Of a DNA stretch of 64,000 bases, positions 21,201 through 34,481 are shown piece after piece. The number at the start of each line of letters is the position of its first letter. The first letter of the stretch is position 1. Both the position numbers and the translations under genes were made by a program. This DNA comes from Lathyrus oleraceus. Its lineage: Eukaryota > Streptophyta > Magnoliopsida > Fabales > Fabaceae. The notes below the pieces were generated by a model. The model did not search any database and was not told the DNA's origin. It saw only the letters and a program-made list of their open reading frames with translations. The stretch covers positions 422,883,319-422,947,318 of the forward strand of contig NC_066584.1 in assembly GCF_024323335.1 (NCBI RefSeq). The letters run 5' to 3'.

Positions 21201-23108
21201 TCATGAACTGAGTTGCTTCAATTTGACCTCATAGTAACTCAATCTTGTTGCCTATATTGGTAGGACTTCAGCCAACCAAAAATCAAAGAGAATAGTGAAG
21301 AATTGAGAGAGTATCGAAGAGATGAACCTTTTGAAAAATCACATTCGAGGGAGCATGATCTTGCTTCCAGTTGGCCTTGGCTTGACTTCATATACTTACA
21401 GGAAGTGAATTGGATCAAGGAAGGGCTTGGATTTTTGGAGTTTAAACTTCAAAACTGAAGTGAAATTGAAACTCGATTTTCAATTGAAAACCTTCAAGTT
21501 TGTCATCTAACGGTGAGGGTTAGGCTTACAGGTTCAAAGCTTGGGCAAGGTGTCCCTAATTCTGAGCATGAAGGGCCTTATTTATAGGCAATGCAATTGG
21601 TTTTCACACCCTTCATTCAAAATGCCAAAAATAGAAATTCACCCTTGCATGGTTGCATGTGTGTGTGATAAGCCCATGAAATGATGTAATCAGGTCCAAA
21701 TTTCATCATGTACAATGCTGAAAGTGTGTCATGTGATCATGCAATGGAAACTGAATGTGAACATGAGATTCATCCAAATGGAGCCTTGAAGAGAAACCAT
21801 GAGTAAGTCATCCAATTCTTGGCCAAAGGCGGTAATCTTGGACTTTTTGGAAAGGTGAGATCAAGGGGAACAACTTTCATGTTGAACACTTTTCGATTTG
21901 AATCTTGGATAATGACGAATATTGAGGTGGAAGTTTGGGAAATCAAACATATTTGAAAATTTTCTATGTACCAAGTCAAATGTTCACTTCTTCCACCTTG
22001 AATAACTTTTGTTATGAGCTTCATATGGAAAATGTTCCTTCATCAAAGTTGTATCTATTTCAAGCCTCTTAAATTTGGTCACAAATTTGACCTTATTTGT
22101 ATTTTTCATGCAGGAGTTATGCATTTTAGAAGTTAAGGAAAATCTCTTGTTCAATGGTAATGGTCCAAAATGACCTATAATGTTTCCTCTTGGCACAAGC
22201 ATTTGCAAGTTGAATTTCAATTTCTTACAAAACTAAAGGTAGAGGACATATTGAATTTTATCATGAAACTTTAATGGCCTTCATCTAATATAAATTGAGA
22301 AAGTTATGGTCCTTGGAAGCTGACCTCCTAACTAGGGTTTAGACAAAATGACCTATAATCTTTAACCATAAAAAATGACTTTATAAGCAAAAATATCTCT
22401 TTATCTCAACATAAAAGTTGTTTGGAATGTCATAGGGAGTAACTTTTATCTTGGAATCATTTTCATATTACAAAAATTGTAGGAGATAGGGTCTAGGGAA
22501 CCCCAGTTTTGACCTGTTGACTTTCTCTGGTCAACCACCATGAACTAACTTGCAAACTTGAAATTCTATTGATATATTGGACTCATGGAGGATAATATAT
22601 GCATAATATGATGTAATGTGATGTAATATGAAGTATCCCTCGAAATATTTGATTAGATGATGAGGAAACTTGCTGAGGAAGTCACATAAGATACCCATAT
22701 GAATTTGGGCTTCCAAGGCAAACAAGCTTCAAACTCTTGATGAATTATTGATTAAAATGATAAATGGATATCATGGGGATCCATATATGATGTCTAGATT
22801 CAATGTGAACCATCTTTTGATTAGTCTCCTTGCACTGAGGGTCTTAAACCCTATATATGAGCTTGATGAGGCATAGGTGAACACACACACTACCTACAAA
22901 AGAAGTAAACTATACAGTGACATGTTTTTGGTATTTTTGTTAGTAAACAAATAAAAATAAAGTATGATACAATCAAATATGCTTGGTGATCTCTCCCAAT
23001 GCAAACCTAATGAATGAGGGGTAAGGAGGATGCCAAGGTGTGATCCCAAAGCCAATGCATATGATGAGATAGCATGAGGGATCTTAGGGTGAAAATTGGG
23101 GTCTTACA
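18290..23108 (-). repeat. Ogre-2 5' LTR (4819 bp)
   Basis: On the minus strand it starts TGTAAGACCCCAATTTTCACC and ends ACCTCTACA. A TATA-like CTATAAATAAGG occupies 21587-21576. A strong hairpin (20894-20853, arms CCATCAGATCT/AGATCTGATGG) next to a GCGCGCG run lies about 700 bp downstream of it. The TACGTAGGCA box is at 18649-18640 and a PBS-like TGGCGACTCTGG at 18355-18344. The LTR resembles that of Ogre-3 more than that of Ogre-1. Confidence 0.85.
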
Positions 23109-23386
23109 AGACTTAAATTGGTGTGGGTGTGTATGTGTCTGTGTGTGTGTTAATTATGATTTTGTTAACATTTTATCGGATGAGTTGGATGTCGTATAAA
23201 CATCCTAAATACAGATAAAATGAATTGATGTCGTGTAAACATTCTAAGTGAAATTGTATGCATTAAAATATCGTGTTGCATATTTATTTAAATTGAGTGT
23301 TACATGATCAGCATGTTTGTGTGTTTCGAGAGGTGTAACATCCTATGGGAAAATATTGTGAAAAATCTCTGGTTTAATTATAATTA
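23109..23386 (+). repeat. Tekay-B 5' LTR, internal segment
   Basis: Aligns with the end of the 3' LTR at 48562-48833 over shared blocks such as GTTAATTATGATTTTG, GATGTCGTGTAAACAT, TTACATGATCAGCA and TGTTTCGAGAGGTGTAA. Cut on the left by Ogre-2 and on the right by a MULE. The last nine bases (TTATAATTA) are the MULE target duplication. Confidence 0.82.
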
Positions 23387-23560
23387 GGCTTAATTCATCT
23401 TTTAGTATCTTAATTTAATTTAATGTTTCACTTTACTTCTTTAATTAAAAAAGGTTAAATGTTAGTCCTTTAAAAATGATTAGGTTAATATAGTTGATCA
23501 TTTCCATTAAATTTTCTAAAAATCTGTTAACCCTTACCTCCATGGCAGTCTAGTTGAATT
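23387..23560 (+). repeat. MULE left terminal inverted repeat
   Basis: Pairs with the right repeat at about 43020-43193. The inner border is gradual because of sequence decay. Mutator-family elements often have terminal repeats longer than 100 bp. Confidence 0.75.
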
Positions 23561-23903
23561 TATTTTTATCTATGTGGAGTTTTTTTACTATTATATTCTT
23601 ATATCATTCCTCTCTTTCTCTCCTCCCTTTCCAAAATCCTAGCCGCCACCTTCTTTCTCTTTTCTATGAATAATGATAGTGCTTAACCTGATATATCACC
23701 AAAAAACAAATACCAATCAACTAAATAATCTTCAAAATAGTCTTCAACTTGATGCATTTGGATATGTTATTTCTGCTTCTTGTAGCATCAATTCCATTTC
23801 TGTAAAATCTTTTTAGATTCATAGGTGGTGGCTTCAGGTATTATCAATTCCATTTCTTTCAGATCTGTTTAGATGCACATATGATGGGTTCGATGATAGC
23901 TCT

Positions 23904-25927
23904 TGTAACACCCTTCTAAAATACCCCAAATATTTAATTAAAATAACAACATATCAATCAGAGTAAATATGCAATCAAGGGTGTCACACAACCACTTCAC
24001 ACCATAATAACTGTCATGCTCTTTATTTAATCAAAATAATATTTTTGCATAATTCGCAGCGGATAGAAATCGACCAACCATTTAAAACATATAACATATT
24101 ACAGGTAAAAAGGTTCAACAACCAACAATAAAACAATTAAAACATCCCGTCCCGATGTTACATCTATCAGAGCACGACCCACTAAGTAGACTACACTAGA
24201 CTCCAGGCACTAGCTTCTACTCAATCACGGCTCGTTACCTGAAAAATAGTTGTAAGGGTGAGTTCCTCAATCGATATAATAAGCATTATAAAATATCATG
24301 TCATGTTAAGTAATTTAACACATTAATCACCCTAATCGCATCACACATTCAGTAACGGCACATCAACTCAAACATCATGATCAATATCAACACAAACACC
24401 ACTTCTCAATTAAAATAAATACCCATACGACAAACCAACAACAATGCAACTCTAATGAGACTCGACTCGTCATGCATGTGGTACCATTCGGAGTAAAACT
24501 CCCAACTTAAAATCATTGCCATTTTATTGGGCATCAAGGCATAAGCCTTCAACTTTCAACTTAAAATTTGCCAATCCAGGCCAACGTGGTGTGAGCAAAG
24601 CTCCGACTTATTCAACTTTTGCCAATCCAGGCCAACGTGGTGTGAGCAAAGCTCCGACTTAATGCATATGAATGTACATGACATACACGACTTTAACATT
24701 CCGACAACATAATAATAATAGCAACGCAACAATGTTTTCAACATAATCAACTTATAATCAACTTCGACATACACGACTTTAAAATTCTGACAACATAATA
24801 ATAATAGCAACACAACGATGTTTTCAACATAATCAACTTATAATCAACGTTGGCTCACCAAGCCTACAACTCAGTATTTTCAACAACTTTCCGTACACGG
24901 GACAACTTAACAACTCAGTCATACTTGTAACGACACTTCATAACATAAACCCAATAAAATTACTCATCAAAATTGACTATAATATTACTTCATAACATAC
25001 CCCAATCCCTACTATGTCACACGCCGATAACGGCCAATCACCAATTATGTTCACAACATCAAAATGTCAATTTCTCCACTCTGCAACAGTGTTAACCGGT
25101 TAACGCCCTGGGTTAACCGGTTAACGCAGCACAAAACACGCTTTCTGGCAAAACTCAACAGTGTTAATCGGTTAACGCCCTGGGTTAACCGGTTAACGCA
25201 GACAGAACAGCAATTTTCACAAATTACAACAGTGTTAACCGGTTAACGCCCTGGGTTAACCGGTTAACGCAAGCAAAACAACAATATTTCATAATTTCTA
25301 ACAGTGTTAACCGGTTAACATCCTGGGTTAACCGGTTAACGCAAGACAGAAAGCTGTTCCTGCGCTAACACGAAGCAGAATGCAGAATTCTCCGCATTTT
25401 CCGCCGTCGGAGGACTTCCGGACCTCCGATTCCAATTCCGTAAGAAGCGATACGTTCGGAAAATCACAATACACTCAAATACAGATTTAAGTACAACTTT
25501 AACACAACTTATCCAACACAATTTCTCAGCATTCCACATTCCCAATTAGGGTCAAATCAACGGTTTATCACTATCCATTACATGTTAATCTATAATACCC
25601 ATTAAACGACGATAAACCCCCCTTACCTGTATTAATCCGGCAGCCTTTAGCTTCAAGCTCTTCTCTTCTCCAACCTTTGCTCTCTTGCTCTTCCTCTTTT
25701 CCCTTTCTCCACTTTTCATTTTTCAGCCGCTTCTCTGTTTCACGTGAAAACTCTTTTTACCAAATGGAACCCTTTTTCCTTATTTCCAACTTATATATAT
25801 ATTTTCCAATAATTATTATTTCAATAATAATAATAATAATCCAATAAATTCCAATTATTTAATTAAATTAATAAATATAATATTAACTTAAATTAAATAA
25901 TTATCTTATTTTAATCGGGGTGTTACA
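23904..25927 (-). repeat. Tekay array LTR 1 (outer 3' LTR)
   Basis: TG...CA ends (TGTAACACC on both strands). It carries the 8-palindrome block (25091-25340), two short direct duplications (GCCAATCCAGGCCAACGTGG at about 24567 and 24619; a ~95-bp unit around 24675-24845), a minus-strand TATA run (about 25800-25787) and a G-box-type CACGTG (25741-25746). Of the four LTRs it has the most private substitutions. Confidence 0.92.
25091..25340. repeat. Eight GTTAACCGGTTAAC palindromes in four pairs (LTR 1)
   Basis: Starts at 25091, 25112, 25163, 25184, 25233, 25254, 25306 and 25327. Members of a pair are 21 bp apart, joined by GCCCTGG or a close variant, and pairs recur every 70-73 bp. The 25163 copy has one mismatch (GTTAATCGG). 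The same block recurs in LTRs 2-4 (from 30380, 35669 and 40958). Half-sites contain GGTTAA and AACCGG, resembling GT-box and MYB-type sites; factor binding is inference. Confidence 0.9.
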
Positions 25928-25944
25928 ACTCTCCCCCACTAAAA
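25928..25944 (-). other. Tekay polypurine tract, unit 1
   Basis: On the minus strand TTTTAGTGGGGGAGAGT abuts the LTR start TGTAACACC. The same tract recurs 5289 and 10578 bp to the right. Confidence 0.82.
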
Positions 25945-25969
25945 GAGTTTTCGTCCTCGAAAACATACC

Positions 25970-28900
25970 TCAAGCGAATAACTCAGGATAAGACTCCTTC
26001 ATCTGACTCTCAAGTTCCCAAGTCACATTGCCACCTGCTGGTCCTCCCCAAGCTACCTTCACCAAGGCAATATCTTTACCCTGCAACTGTTTCAACTCTC
26101 GATCCTCGATCCTCGTAGGTGAGGTTTCAACAGTCAGGTTATCTCTCACCTGTACATCATCCACTTGGACTACATGCGACGGATCAGGAATGTACCTTCT
26201 CAACTGAGACACATGGAAAACTTCATGCAAATTCGCAAGTGACGGCGGTAAAGCGATACGATAGGCTACCTCTCCTATCCTCTCCAAAATCTGATAAGGA
26301 CCAATAAATCGAGGTGTCAACTTCTTCGACTTCAAAGCTCGACCAACCCCAGTTATCGGAGTAACACGAAGAAACACATGGTCTCCCTCTTGAAACTCAA
26401 GTGACTTCCTCCTCTTGTCGTGATAACTCTTGTGACGACTCTGAGCAATTCTCATCTTCTCCTGAATCATCTTAATTTTTTCCGTAGTTTGTTGAACAAT
26501 CTCCGGTCCAACCACAACACTCTCACCGGACTCATACCAACATAACGGTGTCCGACATCTCCTACCATACAAAGCTTCAAACGGCGCCATACCAATGCTC
26601 GAATGAAAACTATTGTTGTAGGTAAACTCAATCAAAGGTAAATAACAATCCCAAGTACCTCCCTTTTCCAAAACACAAGCTCTCAAAAGATCTTCTAATG
26701 ACTGAATCGTCCTCTCAGTCTGACCATCAGTCTGCGGATGATATGCAGAACTCAATCTCAGCTTAGTTCCCAAAGCCCTCTGCAAACCTTCCCAGAACTT
26801 CGATGTAAATCTAGGATCTCTGTCCGAAACAATACTCGACGGAATACCATGCAAACTTACAATCTTCTCAATATACAACTCAGCTAATCTCTCTAACGGA
26901 TAATCCATTCTAATCGGAATGAAATGAGCCGATTTCGTCAATCTATCAACAATCACCCAAATAGCTTCAAAACTCTTACTTGTCCTCGGTAAACCAGAGA
27001 CAAAATCCATACTGATACTATCCCACTTCCACTCTGGAATAGCCAACGGTTGCATTAGCCCAGACGGCTTCTGATGCTCAATCTTTGACTTCTGACAAGT
27101 TAGGCACGCATACACAAAACGAGCCACATCTTCTTTCATTCCGGGCCACCAAAATATTTTCTTTAAATCCTGATACATTTTAGTAGCTCCTGGATGAATA
27201 CTCAAACTGCTTCTATGACCCTCTTCTAGAATGCTTCTTTTCAAAATCGCATCATCAGGAATACAAGTTCTTTCCCCTAACTTCAGCACACCTCTCGCAT
27301 CAATCTTAAAGTCACTCTTCTCTGATTGACCACATCGATTAAGGATATCTACTAATTTCACATCCAATTTTTGTGCCTCTCGGATACTATCCATAAAATC
27401 ATTATTAATCTTTAGCATTCCTAGCATTACACTCTGCGGGGTTACTTCGCAAACCAAACTCATATCACGAAATTGCTCAATTAATTCCAACTCCTTAATC
27501 ATCATTGCTGACACATGCAAGGTCTTTCTACTTAAAGCATCGGCCACAACATTTGCTTTTCCTGGATGATAATTCAAACCGAAGTCATAATCTTTAAGCA
27601 ATTCTAACCACCTACGTTGTCTCATGTTCAGCTCTTTCTGATCAAATAGATACTTTAAACTTTTATGATCGCTGAAAACTTCAAATCTGGAACCATAAAG
27701 GTAATGCCTCCAGATTTTTAGCACAAACACCACAGCAGCAAGTTCAAGATCATGCGTAGGATAGTTCTTCTCATGAATTCTTAACTGTCGCGACGCATAA
27801 GCAATTACTTTATCATTTTGCATGAGCACACCTCCCAAACCCATCAATGAAGCATCACAGTAAATTATAAACGGTTCCTCCGGATTTGGCAAAGTCAAAA
27901 CCGGCGCCGACGTCAATCTCCTTTTTAATTCATTAAAACTCTCTTCGCACTGAACATCCCACACGAAAGCTTTACCTTTACAAGTTAATTTAGTCAACGG
28001 AAGTGCTAACTTAGAAAATCCTTCAATAAACCTTCTATAATATCCAGCTAATCCCAAAAAGCTTCTAATCTCGGTAACCGACTTAGGAGTCTCCCATTGC
28101 AATACAGCTTCTACCTTGGAAGGATCTACAGCAATACCCTTTCCTGAAATTACATGGCCGAGAAAACTGACTTCTCTTAACCAAAATTCACACTTGGACA
28201 GCTTCGCATACAATTTCTTATCTTTCAAAACATCCAACACTAATCTCAAATGTTCCTTGTGCTCTTCTTCGGACTTAGAGTAAATCAAAATATCATCAAT
28301 AAATACTACCACAAAATGATCCAGATAAGTATGGAAAATACGATTCATGTATTCCATAAATATTCCCGGCGCATTAGTCACACCGAAAGGCATCACAGAA
28401 TACTCATAATGTCCATACCGAGTTCTGAACGCTGTCTTCTGGATGTCTTCATCTTTCACTTTGATCTGATGATAGCCCGATCTCAAATCAATTTTTTTAC
28501 TGAACACACAAGCACCCACTAATTGATCCATCAAATCATCTATTCTCGGTAGTGGATACTTATTCTTGATCGTTACTTTATTCAATTGTCTATAATCAAT
28601 ACAAAGCCTCATACTACCATCTTTCTTCTTTACTAGCAACACTGGGGCTCCCCACGGCGACACACTTGGTCTTATAAACTTCTTCTCAAGTAAGTCTTCC
28701 AATTGCTTCTTTAATTCATACAATTCAGATGCCGACATTCTATACGGTGCCATCGAAATAGGCCTAGTACCAGGTACCAGATCAATAGTAAATTCAACTT
28801 CCCTCTCTGGCGGCACACTAGGAATTTCATCAGGAAAAACTTCAGGGAATTCTTTCACCACTAACAGTTCCTCAATCTTAGCTTTACCCTCAACCGACAA

Positions 28901-29131
28901 CGTCGCCATCAAAGAAAACATCTGAGCTCCCTCTTTCATCAATTTTCGCAATTCTTTGAAAGGTAATAAGTCAACTCCTTCCTCTTCAGGAGTGGAAAAC
29001 CTCACTGACTTACGATGACAATCTATATGAACATAATTATACTCCAACCAGTTCATACCAAGAATCACATCCATCCCATCCAACTTATCACCACAACACA
29101 ACTTAAAAGTTAGATTAGTAACAATACACAA
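25970..29131 (-). CDS. pol: Tekay pol, unit 1 (gag-less, no start ATG)
   Basis: One frame of 1053 codons. In order: a C-terminal protease remnant ([10 protein letters not shown], about 22-31); reverse transcriptase (about 115-300) with KKIDLRSGY (Asp215) and [10 protein letters not shown] (Asp279, Asp280); RNase H (about 420-535) with Asp426, Glu463, Asp488 and Asp531; integrase HHCC zinc finger (His639, His646, Cys676, Cys679) and core Asp709, Asp770, Glu806; a GPY-type module (941-963); a chromodomain-like tail (about 1010-1053). All catalytic residues I looked for are present. Gag and the protease active site are missing. The frame opens at a TTG just after an in-frame TAA, and the first ATG is codon 20, so efficient translation is doubtful. 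Relative to units 2 and 3, residues 862 (Pro for Ala) and 872 (Val for Ala) differ. Confidence 0.93.
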   Translation of the reverse strand: MCIVTNLTFKLCCGDKLDGMDVILGMNWLEYNYVHIDCHRKSVRFSTPEEEGVDLLPFKELRKLMKEGAQMFSLMATLSVEGKAKIEELLVVKEFPEVFPDEIPSVPPEREVEFTIDLVPGTRPISMAPYRMSASELYELKKQLEDLLEKKFIRPSVSPWGAPVLLVKKKDGSMRLCIDYRQLNKVTIKNKYPLPRIDDLMDQLVGACVFSKKIDLRSGYHQIKVKDEDIQKTAFRTRYGHYEYSVMPFGVTNAPGIFMEYMNRIFHTYLDHFVVVFIDDILIYSKSEEEHKEHLRLVLDVLKDKKLYAKLSKCEFWLREVSFLGHVISGKGIAVDPSKVEAVLQWETPKSVTEIRSFLGLAGYYRRFIEGFSKLALPLTKLTCKGKAFVWDVQCEESFNELKRRLTSAPVLTLPNPEEPFIIYCDASLMGLGGVLMQNDKVIAYASRQLRIHEKNYPTHDLELAAVVFVLKIWRHYLYGSRFEVFSDHKSLKYLFDQKELNMRQRRWLELLKDYDFGLNYHPGKANVVADALSRKTLHVSAMMIKELELIEQFRDMSLVCEVTPQSVMLGMLKINNDFMDSIREAQKLDVKLVDILNRCGQSEKSDFKIDARGVLKLGERTCIPDDAILKRSILEEGHRSSLSIHPGATKMYQDLKKIFWWPGMKEDVARFVYACLTCQKSKIEHQKPSGLMQPLAIPEWKWDSISMDFVSGLPRTSKSFEAIWVIVDRLTKSAHFIPIRMDYPLERLAELYIEKIVSLHGIPSSIVSDRDPRFTSKFWEGLQRALGTKLRLSSAYHPQTDGQTERTIQSLEDLLRACVLEKGGTWDCYLPLIEFTYNNSFHSSIGMAPFEALYGRRCRTPLCWYESGESVVVGPEIVQQTTEKIKMIQEKMRIAQSRHKSYHDKRRKSLEFQEGDHVFLRVTPITGVGRALKSKKLTPRFIGPYQILERIGEVAYRIALPPSLANLHEVFHVSQLRRYIPDPSHVVQVDDVQVRDNLTVETSPTRIEDRELKQLQGKDIALVKVAWGGPAGGNVTWELESQMKESYPELFA

Positions 29132-29176
29132 TTGTTAGACAGTAACGACACGACAACTGGCCGGACAGACCGACCT

Positions 29177-29188
29177 GCTCTGATACCA
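29177..29188 (-). other. Primer-binding site, Tekay unit 1
   Basis: TGGTATCAGAGC on the minus strand, complementary to the 3' end of initiator tRNA-Met, four bases from LTR 2. Units 2 and 3 have it at 34466-34477 and 39755-39766. About 45 bp separate the PBS from the pol frame, where gag should lie. Confidence 0.88.
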
Positions 29189-29192
29189 CTAA

Positions 29193-31216
29193 TGTAACAC
29201 CCTTCTAAAATACCCCAAATATTTAATTAAAATAACAACATATCAATCAGAGTAAATATGCAATCAAGGGTGTCACACAACCACTTCACACCATAATAAC
29301 TGTCATGCTCTTTATTTAATCAAAATAATATTTTTGCATAATTCGCAGAGGATAGAAATCGACCAACCATTCAAAACATATAACATATTACAGGTAAAAA
29401 GGTTCAACAACCAACAATAAAACAATTAAAACATCCCGTCCCGATGTTACATCTATCAGAGCACGACCCACTAAGTAGACTACACTAGACTCCAGGCACT
29501 AGCTTCTACTCAATCACGGCTCGTTACCTGAAAAATAGTTGTAAGGGTGAGTTCCTCAATCGATATAATAAGCATTATAAAATATCATGTCATGTTAAGT
29601 AATTTAACACATTAATCACCCTAATCGCATCACACATTCAGTAACGGCACATCAACTCAAACATCATGATCAATATCAACACAAACACCACTTCTCAATT
29701 AAAATAAATACCCATACGACAAACCAACAACAATGCAACTCTAATGAGACTCGACTCGTCATGCATGTGGTACCATTCGGAGTAAAACTCCCAACTTAAA
29801 ATCATTGCCATTTTATTGGGCATCAAGGCATAAGCCTTCAACTTTCAACTTAAAATTTGCCAATCCAGGCCAACGTGGTGTGAGCAAAGCTCCGACTTAT
29901 TCAACTTTTGCCAATCCAGGCCAACGTGGTGTGAGCAAAGCTCCGACTTAATGCATATGAATGTACATGACATACACGACTTTAACATTCCGACAACATA
30001 ATAATAATAGCAACGCAACAATGTTTTCAACATAATCAACTTATAATCAACTTCGACATACACGACTTTAAAATTCCGACAACATAATAATAATAGCAAC
30101 ACAACGATGTTTTCAACATAATCAACTTATAATCAACGTTGGCTCACCAAGCCTACAACTCAGTATTTTCAACAACTTTCCGTACACGGGACAACTTAAC
30201 AACTCAGTCATACTTGTAACGACACTTCATAACATAAACCCAATAAAATTACTCATCAAAATTGACTATAATATTACTTCATAACATACCCCAATCCCTA
30301 CTATGTCACACGCCGATAACGGCCAATCACCAATTATGTTCACAACATCAAAATGTCAATTTCTCCACTCTGCAACAGTGTTAACCGGTTAACGCCCTGG
30401 GTTAACCGGTTAACGCAGCACAAAACACGCTTTCTGGCAAAACTCAACAGTGTTAACCGGTTAACGCCCTGGGTTAACCGGTTAACGCAGACAGAACAGC
30501 AATTTTCACAAATTACAACAGTGTTAACCGGTTAACGCCCTGGGTTAACCGGTTAACGCAAGCAAAACAGCAATATTTCATAATTTCTAACAGTGTTAAC
30601 CGGTTAACATCCTGGGTTAACCGGTTAACGCAAGACAGAAAGCTGTTCCTGCGCTAACACGAAGCAGAATGCAGAATTCTCCGCATTTTCCGCCGTCGGA
30701 GGACTTCCGGACCTCCGATTCCAATTCCGTAAGAAGCGATACGTTCGGAAAATCACAATACACTCAAATACAGATTTAAGTACAACTTTAACACAACTTA
30801 TCCAACACAATTTCTCAGCATTCCACATTCCCAATTAGGGTCAAATCAACGGTTTATCACTACCCATTACATGTTAATCTATAATACCCATTAAACGACG
30901 ATAAACCTCCCTTACCTGTATTAATCCGGCAGCCTTTAGCTTCAAGCTCTTCTCTTCTCCAACCTTTGCTCTCTTGCTCTTCCTCTTTGCCCTTTCTCCA
31001 CTTTTCATTTTTCAGCCGCTTCTCTGTTTCACGTGAAAACTCTTTTTACCAAATGGAACCCTTTTTCCTTATTTCCAACTTATATATATATTTTCCAATA
31101 ATTATTATTTCAATAATAATAATAATAATCCAATAAATTCCAATTATTTAATTAAATTAATAAATATAATATTAACTTAAATTAAATAATTATCTTATTT
31201 TAATCGGGGTGTTACA
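29193..31216 (-). repeat. Tekay array LTR 2
   Basis: Internal LTR shared between units 1 and 2. It has the same ends, palindromes and TATA run as LTR 1. It differs from LTR 1 at several sites (for example A at 29349 against C at 24060) and shares with LTR 3 the variant AAACCTCCC against AAACCCCCC in LTRs 1 and 4. Confidence 0.92.
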
Positions 31217-31258
31217 ACTCTCCCCCACTAAAAGAGTTTTCGTCCTCGAAAACATACC

Positions 31259-34200
31259 TCAAGCGAATAACTCAGGATAAGACTCCTTCATCTGACTCTC
31301 AAGTTCCCAAGTCACATTGCCACCTGCTGGTCCTCCCCAAGCTACCTTCACCAAGGCAATATCTTTACCCTGCAACTGTTTCAACTCTCGATCCTCGATC
31401 CTCGTAGGTGAGGTTTCAACAGTCAGGTTATCTCTCACCTGTACATCATCCACTTGGACTACATGCGACGGATCAGGAATGTACCTTCTCAACTGAGACA
31501 CATGGAAAACTTCATGCAAATTCGCAAGTGACGGCGGTAAAGCGATACGATAGGCTACCTCTCCTATCCTCTCCAAAATCTGATAAGGACCAATAAATCG
31601 AGGTGTCAACTTCTTCGACTTCAAAGCTCGACCAACCCCAGTTATCGGAGTAACACGAAGAAACACATGGTCTCCCTCTTGAAACTCAAGTGACTTCCTC
31701 CTCTTGTCGTGATAACTCTTGTGACGACTCTGAGCAATTCTCATCTTCTCCTGAATCATCTTAATTTTTTCCGTAGTTTGTTGAACAATCTCCGGTCCAA
31801 CCACAGCACTCTCACCGGACTCATACCAACATAACGCTGTCCGACATCTCCTACCATACAAAGCTTCAAACGGCGCCATACCAATGCTCGAATGAAAACT
31901 ATTGTTGTAGGTAAACTCAATCAAAGGTAAATAACAATCCCAAGTACCTCCCTTTTCCAAAACACAAGCTCTCAAAAGATCTTCTAATGACTGAATCGTC
32001 CTCTCAGTCTGACCATCAGTCTGCGGATGATATGCAGAACTCAATCTCAGCTTAGTTCCCAAAGCCCTCTGCAAACCTTCCCAGAACTTCGATGTAAATC
32101 TAGGATCTCTGTCCGAAACAATACTCGACGGAATACCATGCAAACTTACAATCTTCTCAATATACAACTCAGCTAATCTCTCTAACGGATAATCCATTCT
32201 AATCGGAATGAAATGAGCCGATTTCGTCAATCTATCAACAATCACCCAAATAGCTTCAAAACTCTTACTTGTCCTCGGTAAACCAGAGACAAAATCCATA
32301 CTGATACTATCCCACTTCCACTCTGGAATAGCCAACGGTTGCATTAGCCCAGACGGCTTCTGATGCTCAATCTTTGACTTCTGACAAGTTAGGCACGCAT
32401 ACACAAAACGAGCCACATCTTCTTTCATTCCGGGCCACCAAAATATTTTCTTTAAATCCTGATACATTTTAGTAGCTCCTGGATGAATACTCAAACTGCT
32501 TCTATGACCCTCTTCTAGAATGCTTCTTTTCAAAATCGCATCATCAGGAATACAAGTTCTTTCCCCTAACTTCAGCACACCTCTCGCATCAATCTTAAAG
32601 TCACTCTTCTCTGATTGACCACATCGATTAAGGATATCTACTAATTTCACATCCAATTTTTGTGCCTCTCGGATACTATCCATAAAATCATTATTAATCT
32701 TTAGCATTCCTAGCATTACACTCTGCGGGGTTACTTCGCAAACCAAACTCATATCACGAAATTGCTCAATTAATTCCAACTCCTTAATCATCATTGCTGA
32801 CACATGCAAGGTCTTTCTACTTAAAGCATCGGCCACAACATTTGCTTTTCCTGGATGATAATTCAAACCGAAGTCATAATCTTTAAGCAATTCTAACCAC
32901 CTACGTTGTCTCATGTTCAGCTCTTTCTGATCAAATAGATACTTTAAACTTTTATGATCGCTGAAAACTTCAAATCTGGAACCATAAAGGTAATGCCTCC
33001 AGATTTTTAGCACAAACACCACAGCAGCAAGTTCAAGATCATGCGTAGGATAGTTCTTCTCATGAATTCTTAACTGTCGCGATGCATAAGCAATTACTTT
33101 ATCATTTTGCATGAGCACACCTCCCAAACCCATCAATGAAGCATCACAGTAAATTATAAACGGTTCCTCCGGATTTGGCAAAGTCAAAACCGGCGCCGAC
33201 GTCAATCTCCTTTTTAATTCATTAAAACTCTCTTCGCACTGAACATCCCACACGAAAGCTTTACCTTTACAAGTTAATTTAGTCAACGGAAGTGCTAACT
33301 TAGAAAATCCTTCAATAAACCTTCTATAATATCCAGCTAATCCCAAAAAGCTTCTAATCTCGGTAACCGACTTAGGAGTCTCCCATTGCAATACAGCTTC
33401 TACCTTGGAAGGATCTACAGCAATACCCTTTCCTGAAATTACATGGCCGAGAAAACTGACTTCTCTTAACCAAAATTCACACTTGGACAGCTTCGCATAC
33501 AATTTCTTATCTTTCAAAACATCCAACACTAATCTCAAATGTTCCTTGTGCTCTTCTTCGGACTTAGAGTAAATCAAAATATCATCAATAAATACTACCA
33601 CAAAATGATCCAGATAAGTATGGAAAATACGATTCATGTATTCCATAAATATTCCCGGCGCATTAGTCACACCGAAAGGCATCACAGAATACTCATAATG
33701 TCCATACCGAGTTCTGAACGCTGTCTTCTGGATGTCTTCATCTTTCACTTTGATCTGATGATAGCCCGATCTCAAATCAATTTTTTTACTGAACACACAA
33801 GCACCCACTAATTGATCCATCAAATCATCTATTCTCGGTAGTGGATACTTATTCTTGATCGTTACTTTATTCAATTGTCTATAATCAATACAAAGCCTCA
33901 TACTACCATCTTTCTTCTTTACTAGCAACACTGGGGCTCCCCACGGCGACACACTTGGTCTTATAAACTTCTTCTCAAGTAAGTCTTCCAATTGCTTCTT
34001 TAATTCATACAATTCAGATGCCGACATTCTATACGGTGCCATCGAAATAGGCCTAGTACCAGGTACCAGATCAATAGTAAATTCAACTTCCCTCTCTGGC
34101 GGCACACTAGGAATTTCATCAGGAAAAACTTCAGGGAATTCTTTCACCACTAACAGTTCCTCAATCTTAGCTTTACCCTCAACCGACAACGTCGCCATCA

Positions 34201-34420
34201 AAGAAAACATCTGAGCTCCCTCTTTCATCAATTTTCGCAATTCTTTGAAAGGTAATAAGTCAACTCCTTCCTCTTCAGGAGTGGAAAACCTCACTGACTT
34301 ACGATGACAATCTATATGAACATAATTATACTCCAACCAGTTCATACCAAGAATCACATCCATCCCATCCAACTTATCACCACAACACAACTTAAAAGTT
34401 AGATTAGTAACAATACACAA
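31259..34420 (-). CDS. pol: Tekay pol, unit 2
   Basis: Same 1053-codon frame as unit 1 and the same protein as unit 3. RT, RNase H, integrase and chromodomain-like motifs are intact. The protease active site and gag are missing and the same TTG-after-TAA opening is present, so the deletion predates the multiplication of the units. At 862 and 872 it has Ala where unit 1 has Pro and Val. Confidence 0.93.
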   Translation of the reverse strand: MCIVTNLTFKLCCGDKLDGMDVILGMNWLEYNYVHIDCHRKSVRFSTPEEEGVDLLPFKELRKLMKEGAQMFSLMATLSVEGKAKIEELLVVKEFPEVFPDEIPSVPPEREVEFTIDLVPGTRPISMAPYRMSASELYELKKQLEDLLEKKFIRPSVSPWGAPVLLVKKKDGSMRLCIDYRQLNKVTIKNKYPLPRIDDLMDQLVGACVFSKKIDLRSGYHQIKVKDEDIQKTAFRTRYGHYEYSVMPFGVTNAPGIFMEYMNRIFHTYLDHFVVVFIDDILIYSKSEEEHKEHLRLVLDVLKDKKLYAKLSKCEFWLREVSFLGHVISGKGIAVDPSKVEAVLQWETPKSVTEIRSFLGLAGYYRRFIEGFSKLALPLTKLTCKGKAFVWDVQCEESFNELKRRLTSAPVLTLPNPEEPFIIYCDASLMGLGGVLMQNDKVIAYASRQLRIHEKNYPTHDLELAAVVFVLKIWRHYLYGSRFEVFSDHKSLKYLFDQKELNMRQRRWLELLKDYDFGLNYHPGKANVVADALSRKTLHVSAMMIKELELIEQFRDMSLVCEVTPQSVMLGMLKINNDFMDSIREAQKLDVKLVDILNRCGQSEKSDFKIDARGVLKLGERTCIPDDAILKRSILEEGHRSSLSIHPGATKMYQDLKKIFWWPGMKEDVARFVYACLTCQKSKIEHQKPSGLMQPLAIPEWKWDSISMDFVSGLPRTSKSFEAIWVIVDRLTKSAHFIPIRMDYPLERLAELYIEKIVSLHGIPSSIVSDRDPRFTSKFWEGLQRALGTKLRLSSAYHPQTDGQTERTIQSLEDLLRACVLEKGGTWDCYLPLIEFTYNNSFHSSIGMAPFEALYGRRCRTALCWYESGESAVVGPEIVQQTTEKIKMIQEKMRIAQSRHKSYHDKRRKSLEFQEGDHVFLRVTPITGVGRALKSKKLTPRFIGPYQILERIGEVAYRIALPPSLANLHEVFHVSQLRRYIPDPSHVVQVDDVQVRDNLTVETSPTRIEDRELKQLQGKDIALVKVAWGGPAGGNVTWELESQMKESYPELFA

Positions 34421-34481
34421 TTGTTAGACAGTAACGACACGACAACTGGCCGGACAGACCGACCTGCTCTGATACCACTAA

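Larger units (their letters stand above)
16321..23108 (-). mobile_element. Ogre-2: 5' part of an Ogre element on the minus strand
   Basis: Reading right to left: LTR (23108-18290), PBS (18280-18262), leader, ORF1 (from 17403), then an abrupt end inside ORF1 near 16321. Gag, pol and the 3' LTR are missing. The right flank from 23109 is the tail of another retrotransposon LTR (Tekay-B), so Ogre-2 inserted there. The matching left target-site copy is absent, which fits a deletion or recombination that removed the 3' part of the element together with the left flank. Confidence 0.85.

Noticed and set aside
25064..25246. Short plus-strand frame repeating NRLTPWVNRLTQ
   Set aside because: It is a translation of the LTR palindrome block and recurs in each LTR; not a gene.
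25091..25340. Regularly spaced palindromes as a CRISPR-like array
   Set aside because: Plant nuclear LTR sequence, palindromic repeats with short fixed linkers, no variable spacers and no cas genes.
28250..28522. 90-codon plus-strand frame, repeated in each unit
   Set aside because: Antisense shadow of the RT coding region.
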